Origin: Gonium pectorale
Lineage: Eukaryota; Chlorophyta; Chlorophyceae; Chlamydomonadales; Volvocaceae
NCBI GenBank assembly: GCA_001584585.1
Contig: LSYV01000011.1
Location: 2,459,129 to 2,523,128 of the forward strand
Direction of reading: 5' to 3'
DNA length: 64,000 nt
Shown piece by piece: positions 47,801-59,182 of the stretch. Under the pieces are notes generated by a model. The model ran no database searches. It saw only the letters and a list, made by a program, of their open reading frames with translations, and was not told the DNA's origin. A program made the position numbers and the translations under genes. Position 1 is the stretch's first letter, and the number at the start of each line of letters is the position of its first letter.

Positions 47801-50800
47801 CGAAGCCCCCGATACCCTGACCCAGGCCAGACGACGCATGCACCGACTGGCAGCGCTCCCGCTGTCGGTCTTTGGCCGCTGCGCCGAAGTGGGGTCTTAT
47901 GCGTTGCATGCTCCCAATGACGTATCATTGGGAGCATGGTGGCCTGCCCTCCGCTGGCATGACGGCGCAGCTAGAAGGTTGGGCCGCCGGAGTGGCTGAC
48001 AGGCGTGTCAGCCCGCTGGCTCCAATGCACCGCCTCACAGGCATCCCACGGCAGCTGCTGTGCGGAAGCCCGTCAGTCAGTGGCTTTGGACTACTGCCGC
48101 TTGGGGCTCACACCAGAGCTCGAGAGGCAGTCTGGGCAGCACGCCTGGCCTGATCGGCGGGGCCACCCGTCGCAACCCGCCACTCCCACCCATGGGCAAG
48201 GATTACCGGCCTCTGCCTGCGCCAATACCACCCACTGCTCAGCCCGAGCTCCGTGCTGACGGCAGCCGCGCCCGCGCCGGAATTACCCGGCCCGCACGGG
48301 ACCACTCTGCCCTCGGACATCGGGCGCATAGTGGGCGCGCTGGGACATTTGCCGCCCGTGCAAGACGTTGGGAAGGAGCCGCTACCAGCACCAGGGCCCT
48401 GGTGCTACAACGTCCCCCTATGTGGCAACCCGCTGCTCCCAAATACCGCAGCCGCAGCACCGGAGCAGGAAGCGGCGTCGGACAGTGACACTGAAACGGG
48501 GGAGGGGGACGCACACGCAGCAGCCGAGGGCGCGGGAGATCCGGACTTCGAGTGGGACGACACCGCACCCGGGAGCGCGTACGCGACACCACGCCCCGGC
48601 TTTGACCGCCGCCACGCCAGGCTGGCCACCTGCGCAGCGCTGCGCACGGTGGGCGACGCAGTGCGGCTAGGCAGGACAGCGGCGACCGCCCCTCACGGTG
48701 CCGCCCATAGGGGCGAATGGGTGCAGCTGCAGCTGGCGCCCACAGACNNNNNNNNNNNNNNNNNNNNNNNNNNNNNNNNNNNNNNNNNNNNNNNNNNNNN
48801 NNNNNNNNNNNNNNNNNNNNNNNNNNNNNNNNNNNNNNNNNNNNNNNNNNNNNNNNNNNNNNNNNNNNNNNNNNNNNNNNNNNNNNNNNNNNNNNNNNNN
48901 NNNNNNNNNNNNNNNNNNNNNNNNNNNNNNNNNNNNNNNNNNNNNNNNNNNNNNNNNNNNNNNNNNNNNNNNNNNNNNNNNNNNNNNNNNNNNNNNNNNN
49001 NNNNNNNNNNNNNNNNNNNNNNNNNNNNNNNNNNNNNNNNNNNNNNNNNNNGAGCATACCGCCACGCATACATAACACACCTGAAGAGCTTGTACCGCAC
49101 AGGCCGCGCCGCTCCCTAGCATGGTGCGCAGCACGGCGCCCGCGGAGCGGCAAAGCGCGGCGCTGAGCGGCCGCGTTGCGCCCAGTGCGCCCAGCGCCGC
49201 CAGCCGCTCCAATAGGCCCGCCCTCTGCATGGCCGCCAGCGCGTCCCCGTTGTACGACCACACGTTGGCAGCGCCCTCCACCCGGAACGCCGCCAGGCAG
49301 CGCAGGCCCTCTAGGTAGCCCGCGGCGGCTGCCTGGTCCTCCCCAGGCCCGACCCGGGAGACGCAGGCCGCGACGACGCGCGGCTCCGCGCCGCGCAGCT
49401 CTTCCAGCGAACGACGCGCCTGCTCCTTTTCTTTATCCTGCGGTTGCTGCCACGGCGATGCAGCCAACACCTCAACCGCGCCGATGGCCCCAGCCCCAGC
49501 TGCCGCCGCCGGCCCCAGCAGCTGCTGCAGCGCCACCAACATGAAGCTCATCCGTTCCAACAAGACCGCAGCCACGCGGCTGCCGCCCTGCCCCCCGAGG
49601 CAGGCTTCCAGAGCCGCCGGCATGCCTCCCTCGCGCAGCGCCAGGTGCAGAAGCCTCGCGTCCACCAGCCGGCGCTCGTAAAAGAAGCCCCGGGCCGAGG
49701 TCAGAGCGCTCATGACCGCATGCATCGCGTCCGGCGCCAGCGCCATGTTGTGGCCGCTGCGGAGCAGCTCCAGCAGCGAGCGAGTCACGGACCTCAGAGC
49801 GTCGGCGGCGGCGGCCGCCGCGGCCGGCGGGCAGGCCCCGGGCGCGGCACCGCCGCCGCCCGCCGCCGCGCCTGATGTCCCCTCGGCTGCTGACGCGGCA
49901 TCATCGCCGTCGGCATCCTGTTCCGCCGTTGCGGGCCAGGCCAGGCGGTGCAACAGGGAGACTATGTCGACGCTGACGCCGGCCCGGAGGCCGCGCTTGG
50001 AGGCAGCGAGGCCAGCGAGGCGGGGAATCTGGCCCGACTCGTAAAGCCAAAGCACGACCGCGGGGTTGAAGACCACGCTTCCCGCCACAAGGCCGCAGGC
50101 GAGCCATCGGAGCATCTGGAGCGCGCGCTGAGCAACCTCCTTGTTGGAGCTCCAGACGGCCTGGCAGAGCGGCGGCAGGCAGGCCAGCGCCGCTGCTTGT
50201 TTGGCTGGATGGTCCGAGGGCAGGTCCGGCATCTGGGGACGTGGACGCGGCGGGGAGGGTGTCGCGGCGGGCAGGAGGTCGAAGTCAACTTTTGGGGAGG
50301 GGCGGCGATGGGGATCGGTTGATCGGATGACAAGTGCGTGACTGAGTTTAGGGGGCACAGGCTCTAGCCTTGCGTGGGCCCGACAGGTTGAGTTCGGGCG
50401 CAGAATGCGGCGGAGACCAGATGGGAGACAGCGAAGGTGGGGAGCTGACCGTGAGTTGATGGGACGTCGCAAGGGGCCCGATGAGGGTTTCGGAGCCGCT
50501 CCGGTCGCCGGTTGGCCTCGCCTGCTCCGTTTCGAGCTGCATGACGGCCGCCAGTGTGCCGCACAGCGCCTGGCACATGGGCAAGCTGTCGGGGAAGGCG
50601 GCCAGTGCGGCTGCCATGCGCGGCAGGCAACCAGCGCCCAGCAGCCAGCGCAGCATGTCTGGGGATGGCCTGCGCGGCCGCCGGGAGACCAGGGTGGTGG
50701 GGACTGGACTGAGCAGTGGGCACTGTGGAGTGCAGCGTGCGGCCAATCAAGCTAGTCACAGGAGGATAAGGCCCAGATACGGCCGGCGCGCTGTACGCTG

Positions 50801-53800
50801 TTCCTGGCTCAGTCATACACTGGCCCGCGCGTCGATCGGATGGCTTGGGCTCGCCAGGGCGCTGGGGCGAGAGAGGTGGAGTGCGGGGAGCGGGGCCATG
50901 CAGCGACCGAGCAGGGACGCCCCCTGCCTCCCCCCATCTCCTCGTTCGTCAAAGACAAGTCTGGACAAAAGTAGTGGTTGGTGGCCTTTAGGGTTGCGGT
51001 ACGGGTGGCAACGGACGGCCTCGCCCTCCTGCCGCCACACCGTACAGCTGCGGACCTCACGGCACTTCAGGCTCACCTAAACTTCCCAGCGACATAGCTC
51101 CTGCGCGTTGTGGAGGAGGGGCCAACGGCAGGGCAGCCGGGCTCTCAAAGGCAGTCCAGCGCATGGACAGGAGGCGGTGGCACTGGGCGGAGCGCACAGC
51201 TAGCTCGTCCAGGCGATGTTCCCACACACCCACATGCAGTGTGGCCACACACACCAGCCCAGCTCACCAACCCAGCCCGTCACCCCAGAGTTGCTATGCT
51301 AGCTATATCTTGGACCTGTTTTCTGCACTCCGTCACGCATACATAACTCACACACACAGCTCAGCTCAGCTCAGCTCAGGTATCCAGCCCAACCCAGCCC
51401 AACCCAGCCCAGCATTCCAGGGTTAATTTCTTGGGGGCTTCATTTATTTAGTCGGGCGGAGGGTTCTTAGGCTGCCGGCTGCTTTGCTGCCTCGTTTTAG
51501 ACCTTCTGTAAGCATTCCGCCACGCATACGTAACACACACACATAGCAGGTAGATACGCCTCCCCAATACGCGGCACTCCGCCCGCCCTCCCTTACCGTG
51601 TGAAGGATACGATGCCGTCCACCGCCCTTTCCAGCACCATCTGGTCGCTGCTCGACAGGAGCGAGTCCAGCAGCTGCAGCATGCGGGAGCGCAGCGCCAG
51701 CAGCCGCGTCCGTAGCTCTTCGGCATCCCCCACAGGAAGCTCGACCTGCGGCTGTGGTATCTGCTGCTGGTGCTGTGGGTGCGGCTGCGGTAGCCCCGGC
51801 AGCTGCTCTGCCATGCCTCCGTGCGCTCCGCCTTCGCCGTGCTCGTCACCGCTGACGCCACCGCCGCTTTCTGCGTAATGCAATTCGTCGCTCACGGCCT
51901 CTGGCGTCAGCTCCTCCAGAGCGTACTTGATGAGGTAGCTGCGTAGGACGGGTTACCGATCCATGGTTAACAAGGGCGTCTCCCTGTCAGGCGCACGATG
52001 AGCCGACCCGTGATGAATGAAAGGGCGCTGAGCAGCGGTGATCCGCCCATGAGCCCACCCGCCTGCCTGGACGGACACGGCCCCACACGGCGACGCCATG
52101 CGCATTCGTGGCGTTGGGCGTTGCGCAAGGCACACATGCGGCCGTCCCGCGGTGCGCCTTCGCCCTCGCCGCAGTCGATTTTGCTCCTCGTCCGCCGATC
52201 CGCAGTCCGCGCTTGCCGACGCGCAGCCGGTCCCGCGCAGAGGGCTGCATGCGGCCCACTGCCACATGCATCGCCCGATGCCGCGCCGCCCGATGCCACA
52301 CCGCCCGATGCCACATCGCCCAGCAGCTAGGTGCACCTGCCTCAGGTTCTTGACGGCGGAGTCATCCAGCGGCAGGCGCTCCAGGCCCATCTCCAGCGTG
52401 CCCGCCGCGGCCGCCCCGTGCAGCAACCGCAGGTCCACCTGGTGGCCGCCCGAGCCCTCGCTGCGCACCAGACCGTCCAGCAGCGCCACCACATAGCCCG
52501 CCCTCTCGCTGCCGGCGGCGTCGGGGGACGACAGTTTGGCGTGCAGGAGCCGCAACAGTGAGGCACACGCACCGTGCAGCTGCTCCCGCAGCGGGGCGTC
52601 GGGGTTGGTGGCCTGCATGTGTGTGTGGGGGGGGGGGACGATAGGGTTTGGAAGGCATTCAAAGGGGCCGTGGGTGGGGGTGGAGCAGGACGGGTAAGCA
52701 GCAAGGGTCACGTTGGGACCCCTTGAAGAGGGTAGCATTCAGCCTACGGAGGCCCCTGGAGCAAGTGGGGAGGGGTGGCAGCTGCGGGGGTTCTACTAGG
52801 TACGCGGGAGGGTTCAACAGTAAGATGAGGGAGTCTACATGAACAGGCAAAGGCAGGGTGCGAGGAGAGATTGATGAAAAAAGAGAACCAGAAACGGGGG
52901 AGGCAGCCTCTATGGACATACACACCCGAGGGTGTGATGTTTCCAGCAGGGCGCCGAGTACAGGCCATGGCGGGCGAGGTATACGAGCGGACGGGCCCCA
53001 TGCCCATGCGCCATCGAGCGCATGTCCCGGACACCATCACCGCACCACGCCGCCCCGAATGAAGTATGGAATCTTGCCTGGAGGATCCCGCTGAGCAACT
53101 TCACCATTCGGTGCGACGCCATGCTGATGGTGCGGGAGAGGTGGTAGTCGGCGCCTGCGACGGCCACGGCGGCGGGCAAGGCGCCGGCCCCCGCCAGGCG
53201 GCGCAGCAGCTGCGTGTCGCATGTCCGCGCCTGCTTTCCCGGCAGCAGCAGCGAGTGCAGCGCGTCCAGGGTGTTGTGCACCACGCCGGGGGCCTGCCGT
53301 ACCCCCAGGCCGGCGACCAGGTGCCCGATGAGGTGATCCGAGGCGCGCCAGCCCTGGGGGCAATGGGGGCGGCGCGCTGGGATATGAGGGCGCTAGGCAA
53401 TGGCGAGGTAACGACAGGTCAGTAAGGATGGCCTCCCTTCATCCCGCGATAGCAGTTGGCGTAAGGGGGCCACAAACTGACTACCCTAGCAGGCGCGCGT
53501 TCGGCGGCGCATGCACAGCAACGAACCGCAGCCATACCACCCACCCACCCGCTTGCTCTCACGAGGCGCCTCCTCCCTGCCTGCTGCGGCCACCGCGCCG
53601 ATGCCACGCACCAGTCAAGCTATGACCCCACGGCGGCGCCCATCGTACCTGCACTTTGCTGGCGCATGACTTGACCAGCTCAATCGCCGCCTTGAACACC
53701 AGGCCGTAGTGGCGCGCCGGCCGCGGCCCGCACAGCGCCTCCACCATTCGCAGCGCGCCCAGCCGCTCCAGCTCGCGCACCACCTCGGGGTCCGCCACCA

Positions 53801-56800
53801 GCGCTCCATCCCTGCCGCCCGTCAGCATCAGCTTGTCCACCGCGCCCAGCGCTCCCACCGTGGCGTCGGGCCTCACCAGGCAGCCCGCCTCCGCCGCGGC
53901 CGAGTCCAGTACCAGCCGCTCCTGCAGAGCCGCCAACAAGTGCAGCTTGAGCTTCACCGTGGCGGGGTGTATACCGGTACTGGTGCTGCTCCTCGAGGCC
54001 GGTGCAGCCGCCGGTGACGCTGCCATTGCCATTGCCATGGCTGTCGCTGCTGTGCGGAGCACCTCACTAGTACCGTCGGCCCCCGCGGCCAAGGGCGTAG
54101 CTTTAGGGGCCCCGTTGGGCACGGCCCCGGCAGCGCGAGCCCCGGCTGCGGCGGCTCTGCCGCCCAGCGCCCCGGCTGCGAGCTGCTTACCCCCGGCTGC
54201 TGCCGGAACCGCAGCGCGCACCAGCGCCGCCACCCCCGCTACGCAACTGGCGTCTGCCAGCACCTCGGGCCAGCGCATCAGCAGCTCCACCAGCACCTCC
54301 AACAGGGGCACCGCACCGGCTCCGCCGGTTGCCCCAGCACTCCTCGCCGCTGCAGCGACAGCGGCAGAGGCTCTGCGGGCCCCGGCTGCTGCTCCTCCTG
54401 CTGCCACTTCGTCCCGCGGCACCTCGCCGGCCGGGCGCTCCACCCGCCAAAGCAGCATCTCCGCGCCCATCTCGCCCCGGCCCCCGCCCCCGCCCCGGCT
54501 AGCAAGTGAGCTCAGCGCCGCCAGCGCGCGAGTCACAGGCAACGGGTCGAGGGCGGCTTGCATCGCCACCGCCAGCGCCGCCAGCGCCGCCTGTAGTCTC
54601 CCGCGCAGCGCCGTGTACGTCGCCCCCGGGGGCCGCGGCCCCTCCCTCTGCCCCTGGAGCACCTCCCTCTGCCCCTGGAGCACCTGCTGCCCCTCCTGTG
54701 CGGGGTTACCGCCCGAACCCTCACCTTCCCCCCCCTTGGTGCTTTTGTCAATGCCTGCCGGCGCCGGCGCCGTCGGCGGCGGCTGTGGCACGGGATTGGC
54801 CGAGGGGGCGTAGTCGAGTAGCCGCCGCAGAAGTACGGCGGCCGCGTCGATCGCTGTGTCGTACTGACAGCGCATGGCTAGCCCCAGCTGCCTGCTCGCC
54901 TGCAGCGCCGCCAGCGGCCGCCGCAGGCACTGCTCCGCGACGCACCAGATCGCCTCCGGCCTCAGCAGCGCGGGCGCCAGGTCTGCGTCGTAAATGATTG
55001 TACGGGTGTCCTTGCCGAGCGGGCAGGCCAGCACCGCGGCGGTCCTGAGCACCGCTGAGCTGACGGCGTCGCTCGGGTCCGCGCGCAGCACCTGCAGCAG
55101 CTGCGTCAACAGCTGCTCCATCGGGGCTGCAGCGAGCTGTTGCGGGGGGGGGGAGAGTGCGGTGTCAGTACGAGCAGGGCGTCCGGGGAATGTGAATGAA
55201 TCCAGTAAATGGGCCGCTAGGGACGGAGGGGCAGCGGAAACGGCAGCGAGCACCGGGAGGTGGAGCGGCGGTGGTGAGGAGGGGCCAGAGTCTACTGTCC
55301 CGTCTCCATCACATGCCCGTCTCAAGCCCAGCGTCCCAGGAGGCCCCCCTTGTCCTTTCCCCGCCCTGCTTACCCGCTTGCTGCCCCACAGCTCCTCCAG
55401 CAGCGCCGTCACCGCCAGCGTGCACTCCGCATGGCGTGGCGCGACGGCCACCAGCCCCACCAGCCCCTCCATCGCGCCTGCCTGGCCCACCAGCGCCCCT
55501 GCTGCCGCCTCCCCGAGGCACGGGCTGCGCACCAGCATGCCCAGACACTTGACCGCCTGCGCCCTGCGGTCCAGCTGAGCGTGGTTGCGCCAACTGGCCA
55601 ACCCGGCGCCGACGGCGGCGGCATCCGACGCCGTGCCCCCACCTCCTTCCTGGCCGTCACGGCCTTGCGGCTGCCGGTGTGGCACGGGTGCGCCTCCTGC
55701 GGCCGTGATGCACGTCGTCGCCAGTCCTACCAGCGCCGAAACCACGGCGCAAAGGCTGGCGTGCACGGCTGCCGCCGCCTCCTCCACCTCCGCCACACCG
55801 CTGTCCGCCAGGCTGCCCTGGTCCACGTACGCCATGAGCAGGTGGGCCGCGGCGTGCAGGCCCAGGGGCGGCGCCCAGTGCTGCCCGGCCGACGCGTCGG
55901 TCCAGCCGGCGCCCAGCCGAACCGCCAGCGCGCTCACCAGCCCCGCCCGGGCCAGCTCCGCAGCGAAGCGGGGCTCCAGGGCCGCCCCGGCGGAAAGGCC
56001 GGAGAGGTGATACAGGGCCACCGCAGCTCCGCATGCGCGCACGGAGCCATCCGAGTCGTCTTCACTGTTGTCCGCGGAGGCGGTGGCGCGGTCCGCGCCA
56101 TCCCGCGAGCTCCGCGTGGCCGTGGGACCCGCGCCGGCTCTAAACCCGGTGCCCGCGCTGCTTCCGGGGCCAGAGTTAACGCACAAGCCAGCGGCGCCTC
56201 TCACTTGGCCGCCGCTGGCCGCCGCCGCCGCCGGCAGATGGATCATCCCCACCAGCGCTGCGCCCACTTGCAACCGGCATTGGGCCGCGGCGGCGGCGAC
56301 GGACGGCTTGGGGTGCCGGGCGGCGGTGCCGATGAGCCGGCAGGCAGTGCCGGCGGCGCCCCTGCCCCGGCGCGCGAGGCACCGTAGCCAGTCCGGGCGC
56401 GTGGCGGCCTCCGCCAGGCACTGCAGCACCCGCGGCTGGATCAGCTCCTGCACAGACTGCGTGTAGCGCACGCGGCCCTGCTTGGTTGGGCAGGCGAGGG
56501 CCTCCACGAGCAGCAGCGTGGACCGCGCCGCGGCATCGCCCCTCGACTGCTCATGCGGATGTTGCAACTGCTGCGGCTGCGGCTCCTGGGTCCGCCCAAG
56601 CAGCGCCTCCAGCGCCAGTGTCATTGCGACTCCCGGCGGGTCAACCTGCAGCGGCCGATGGTAAGGCGCGGCAAGGGAGCGTGTTAGGTGAAGGGCCGAG
56701 CCGGGAACAATCTAGTACGACGGCTACGCGGCCGACCCCCCTCCCCCGTGGCGGGAAGCCAGGAGCCTTCCCCCACCTGGAGCTCCGGGGACCACTCAAC

Positions 56801-59182
56801 TAGCTGTGAGACCGCGGAGTCCAAGCCTGCGCAGGTGCCGCAGGCGAGCCGCGGGAGCGCCGCCAGCAGCCGGTGCGCCCAGCCGTCCCGCCAGAGCATA
56901 CGCAGGAAGCCCGCGTCCGCGCACTCCGCCTTGCCCCGGCACACAGCGCGCATGAGGGACTGAAGCACTCTGGCGCACCGCGACACCAGCGTGGCATTTG
57001 ATTGCGGGTCCTCCACGTACGACACGAGCGCCTCCAGCGCCGTGCGGAACAGGCCGCGCAGATGCGGGGCTGCCGCACCGATGTCGATGCTTCTGCCGCC
57101 GCCGCCACCGGAGGCGCCAGCCACTCCATCAGCCGCTGCTAGTGCCAGGGGAAGTGGCGGCGGCGGTGCGGCCAGCAATCCAGGGTCCTCATCGAGTTGG
57201 GCTGTGGCGCAGCGCAGCAGCTTTGCAACTGCCGTTATGTGCGGAGCCGCCCTTGCTGTGGCGGGATCGCACAGGGCTGCTATCAGCTGCTCCATGAGGC
57301 CGGCATTGACCTGGCAGGGCAGGCGGTAGGGCGGCAGCGGCGGGGCGCTAGTAGGGCTCGGCATATGTGACCCAACGCAAAGCAAGCACAGCCGGTGTCG
57401 GCCCCAACGCGACACTGAACAACGCAACGCAACTCACAAATACCCCGTTCAACTATCCCCGCTTGTCCCAGCAAGGTGCTGGGCAAGCCAATACCGGCCC
57501 CGCACGCCATCAAGCTACACATTCTCTATCGCAGGGGCAAAAAGATCAACGCTTGAGAACGCGGTGCAACGCACCAAGATGTGCATCGCCATCCAGTTGG
57601 GCAGGAAGTGGTATTGCGTTGATCGGGGGCCGTCCAGCGCGAGGTGCCTGGCCACCACGGCGGCCTTGCCCAGGCGCAGGGCCCGCAGCCTCGCACCCGC
57701 CGGCTCGGAGGCAGCACACGCACCGGCTCCATTGCCGTCACCGCCCGCCATCGCGCCGGCGCCACCACTGGCCGCTGCCGGCACCCGCAGCGCGTCGGCC
57801 CACGCCCGCAACACCACCTCGCAGGGCGCCGGCAGCGGCAGGTGATGCACAGCCTCAGTATCATAGGCCGACGCGCAGCCGCTCCCTCCAGTTCCTACGG
57901 CGACGGTGGTGCCACTGTCGCCACTCCGGCTGCTCCCGTGCGGCTGTGGCATGGGGGGAGTCTGCTGCAGCTTCCGCTTCTGCTGTGCCTGTAGCAACAG
58001 CGGAAACTCCCGGGCAGCGGCCGCCACAGCCTCAGGGGCGTCCAGCAGGCGGTTGGAGTTGGCCAGCAGCTCACCCATCAGGGTGGTGACCTGCGCTAGG
58101 GTGTCAACAGCAGCGGCACTGCCTTCTTCATCGCCACTGCCGCTGCCACTGGTGCCGCTTCTGCTGCCGCCGCTGCTGCCAGCAGCGCAAGCCGAGAAGA
58201 TGCCACTTGAGCCCGCCTGCGCTGCCCCTAACGACGCCAGGCAAAGGTGCGGCCGCAGATGGCATAGCAGCAGGACGAGCTCCTGCTCCGTGTCTCGCAC
58301 AGTGGACTGCTTGTCGACAAGCACAAAAATGGGGCTGCCGCCGCCGAAGGTGCCACCACCACCAGCACCGCTGCCGCTGCTAGCGGCCGCCATTGATACG
58401 GCGTCGTGCGGCAGCTCTTGCTGGTGAGGCTGCTGCACTACAGGGGACCGCAGGCGCCGAACCAGCAGAGGCGCAAGCTCGGGGCCGGCGACATGGTGGA
58501 GGTGGCTGTTGAAGCTGGGTATCTCGCCGGCTGTGCGGCGCAAGAAGCAGCAGGCCGGGCCTAGCCAGTCGTCCAGGTCCTCACCGTATGCCCCCGCTTG
58601 CCCAGCTGCCGTCGCTGTTGGTACCGAGGCACGGGTGTCCGTGCCGAGTACAGCCAACAGGCTGCCAAGAAGCTGCTTGGGCATAAGGCTCTCCCTCACG
58701 ACCTGGACCCATGACGGAAGCGCCTCGCGCCCTGGTGCAGCGGGGAAGAAAGCCTCGCAGCAGAGGGCCAGCGCGGCTGCTCTTATCCCTGTGGACTCAT
58801 CAGGCTGCACGCTCGTGGCCATGATGCGGTGCATGTGGTCCAGAAGCACGCCATGCGTCTCACTGGTAAACATACAGTTGGCCGCTCGGATAAGATGCAG
58901 GCATGCGAGGCGTACGGGCTCAGGTGTGGCGTCCGGACCCTCCGACACAAGCTCTGCGAGCTGGCCAAGCGGAGCGGGAGTGCCGCGGACCAGCATGGCC
59001 ATGGCTTGCACGGGGTTAGCATCCGGCTTGAAAAGTGTGGTGTGTGCATCCTGCAGCACTTTGTATACATCGTCTCTAATTGCATGTTGGTCCCTGGAAG
59101 AGCTCAGAGCGTCCTGTATCCAGCCTAGTAGGCTAGCTAAATTCGCTTTCATAGCGCCACATTCTGAGTCGACATGCTGCAC
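38823..59182 (-). CDS. Giant ARM/HEAT-repeat protein with a TIR domain and coiled-coil tail (about 3,500 codons)
   Basis: Exons 5' to 3': 59182-57521, 57310-56777, 56645-55374, 55136-53649, 53356-53078 (GC donor), 52612-~52340, 51938-51597, a candidate ending at 51077, 50658-50450, 50232-49081, 43566-42583, 42307-41748, 41352-41226, 40945-40112, 39617-38823. The first ~2,800 residues are Ala/Leu-rich helical repeats of ARM/HEAT type (ALTALVRLAVETSGCPAALE, LPPLCQAVWSSNKEVAQRAL). A TIR domain starts at 42016 with FDVFLSHKRTD. It continues through ISTFLDFEYREEL and ESEWCRREL; the Glu of the last motif (41809-41807) sits where NAD+-cleaving TIRs have their catalytic residue. The tail is Pro/Gly-rich, has poly-Gln and two predicted coiled coils (ELSALEARLEARLE; AQQLATLVQQMQAANAEL). 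Weak points: the 52340/51938 and 51597/51077 joins, and an intron holding a retroelement and the gap. Two genes remain possible, split near 50232 where an ATG follows the acceptor. Confidence 0.65.
39871..39996. repeat. 22-base minisatellite, about 5.7 copies
   Basis: Near-perfect head-to-tail copies of a 22-base unit containing gatgcaatcctagcccgg, located inside the last intron of the ARM-TIR gene (39618-40111). Confidence 0.95.
40375..40446. repeat. CTG/CAG trinucleotide tract coding poly-Gln
   Basis: Two ctg-rich runs, about 40375-40415 and 40431-40446, encode Gln-rich stretches in the minus-strand ARM-TIR tail, interrupted by a His/Gln segment. Such tracts are often length-variable. Confidence 0.85.
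43963..45142 (+). pseudogene. Retroelement ORF1-like region, frameshifted
   Basis: Two overlapping frames (43963-44526 and 44408-45142) together read as one Pro/Ala/Gln-rich protein, so a frameshift lies in 44408-44526. The second half is basic and includes RVELTDEQVAELLPVYMSQY. No zinc knuckle was seen. It precedes ORF2 by about 15 bases. Confidence 0.6.
44041..44290 (+). repeat. 60-base coding tandem repeat in retroelement ORF1
   Basis: Slightly more than four copies of a 60-base unit encode a 20-residue repeat of the form ERPQQGAGTSG followed by a Pro/Ala-rich segment ending AAAPA. Copies are 80-95 percent alike by eye. Confidence 0.95.
45160..48160 (+). pseudogene. Retroelement ORF2: AP-type endonuclease plus reverse transcriptase, frameshifted
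   Basis: The endonuclease reads in one frame from 45212 to about 45704, then the sequence continues in another frame (LNFVENPALDW onward) through the whole reverse transcriptase to about 47590. It then shifts again for the C-terminal part (GIRFS, FGRCAEVGSYALH) and once more near 47990 (SGFGLLPLGAHTRAREA). Catalytic motifs of both domains are intact within their segments. The FADD in place of the more common YADD box is acceptable in some LINE families. Confidence 0.8.
47907..47938. repeat. Perfect 14-base inverted repeat with a 4-base loop
   Basis: Arm catgctcccaatga, loop cgta, then the exact reverse complement of the arm. It lies in the C-terminal coding part of retroelement ORF2. Confidence 0.95.
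48748..49051. other. Assembly gap (N run)
   Basis: 304 unresolved bases lie between the 3' part of the retroelement and the splice donor of the ARM-TIR exon at 49081. The true length is unknown and the element's 3' end may be inside. Confidence 1.
49052..49080. repeat. Copy 1 of a repeated motif of about 29 bases
   Basis: Contains ccgccacgcatacataacac. On the minus strand it begins exactly at the exon donor (GTGTGTTATG). Related copies are at 51324-51352 and 51512-51542. Confidence 0.7.
51324..51352. repeat. Copy 2 of a repeated motif of about 29 bases
   Basis: Contains ccgtcacgcatacataactc; followed by CA repeats and an agctc pentamer run (51358-51379). Confidence 0.7.
51512..51542. repeat. 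Copy 3 of a repeated motif of about 29 bases
   Basis: Contains ccgccacgcatacgtaacac, followed by a CA run; lies in the intron just past the ARM-TIR exon ending at 51597. Confidence 0.7.

Larger units (their letters stand above)
43920..48747 (+). mobile_element. L1-like non-LTR retrotransposon, frameshifted, truncated by the assembly gap
   Basis: A LINE-type element lying antisense inside an ARM-TIR intron. ORF1 starts near 43963 with a tandem-repeat Pro/Ala/Gln region and changes frame between about 44408 and 44526, ending at 45142. ORF2 starts near 45160. Its endonuclease shows RVATHNLGG, VVCLQETHHI, GTVLLWAGD, SRIDRIYLSG and SPSDHRLAVL. Its reverse transcriptase shows GNYRPITLLNTDYRI, FLDFAKAYDMVHRDF, GVRQGCPLAPLLY and the FADD active site (AVQFADDGQVLL). 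After the RT come GIRFSNGDQPDAE and SVFGRCAEVGSYALHAP. Frame breaks occur near 45211 (extra G in a G run), 45704, 47595 and again after 47990, so the copy is probably dead unless these are sequencing errors. The left end is not defined by a target-site duplication, and the right end is lost in or near the N run. Confidence 0.85.

Noticed and set aside
53833..56387. Long plus-strand open frames of 326 and 345 codons opposite the ARM-TIR exons
   Set aside because: They mirror Ala/Leu-rich codons on the minus strand and are Ala/Pro/Arg-rich with no domain.
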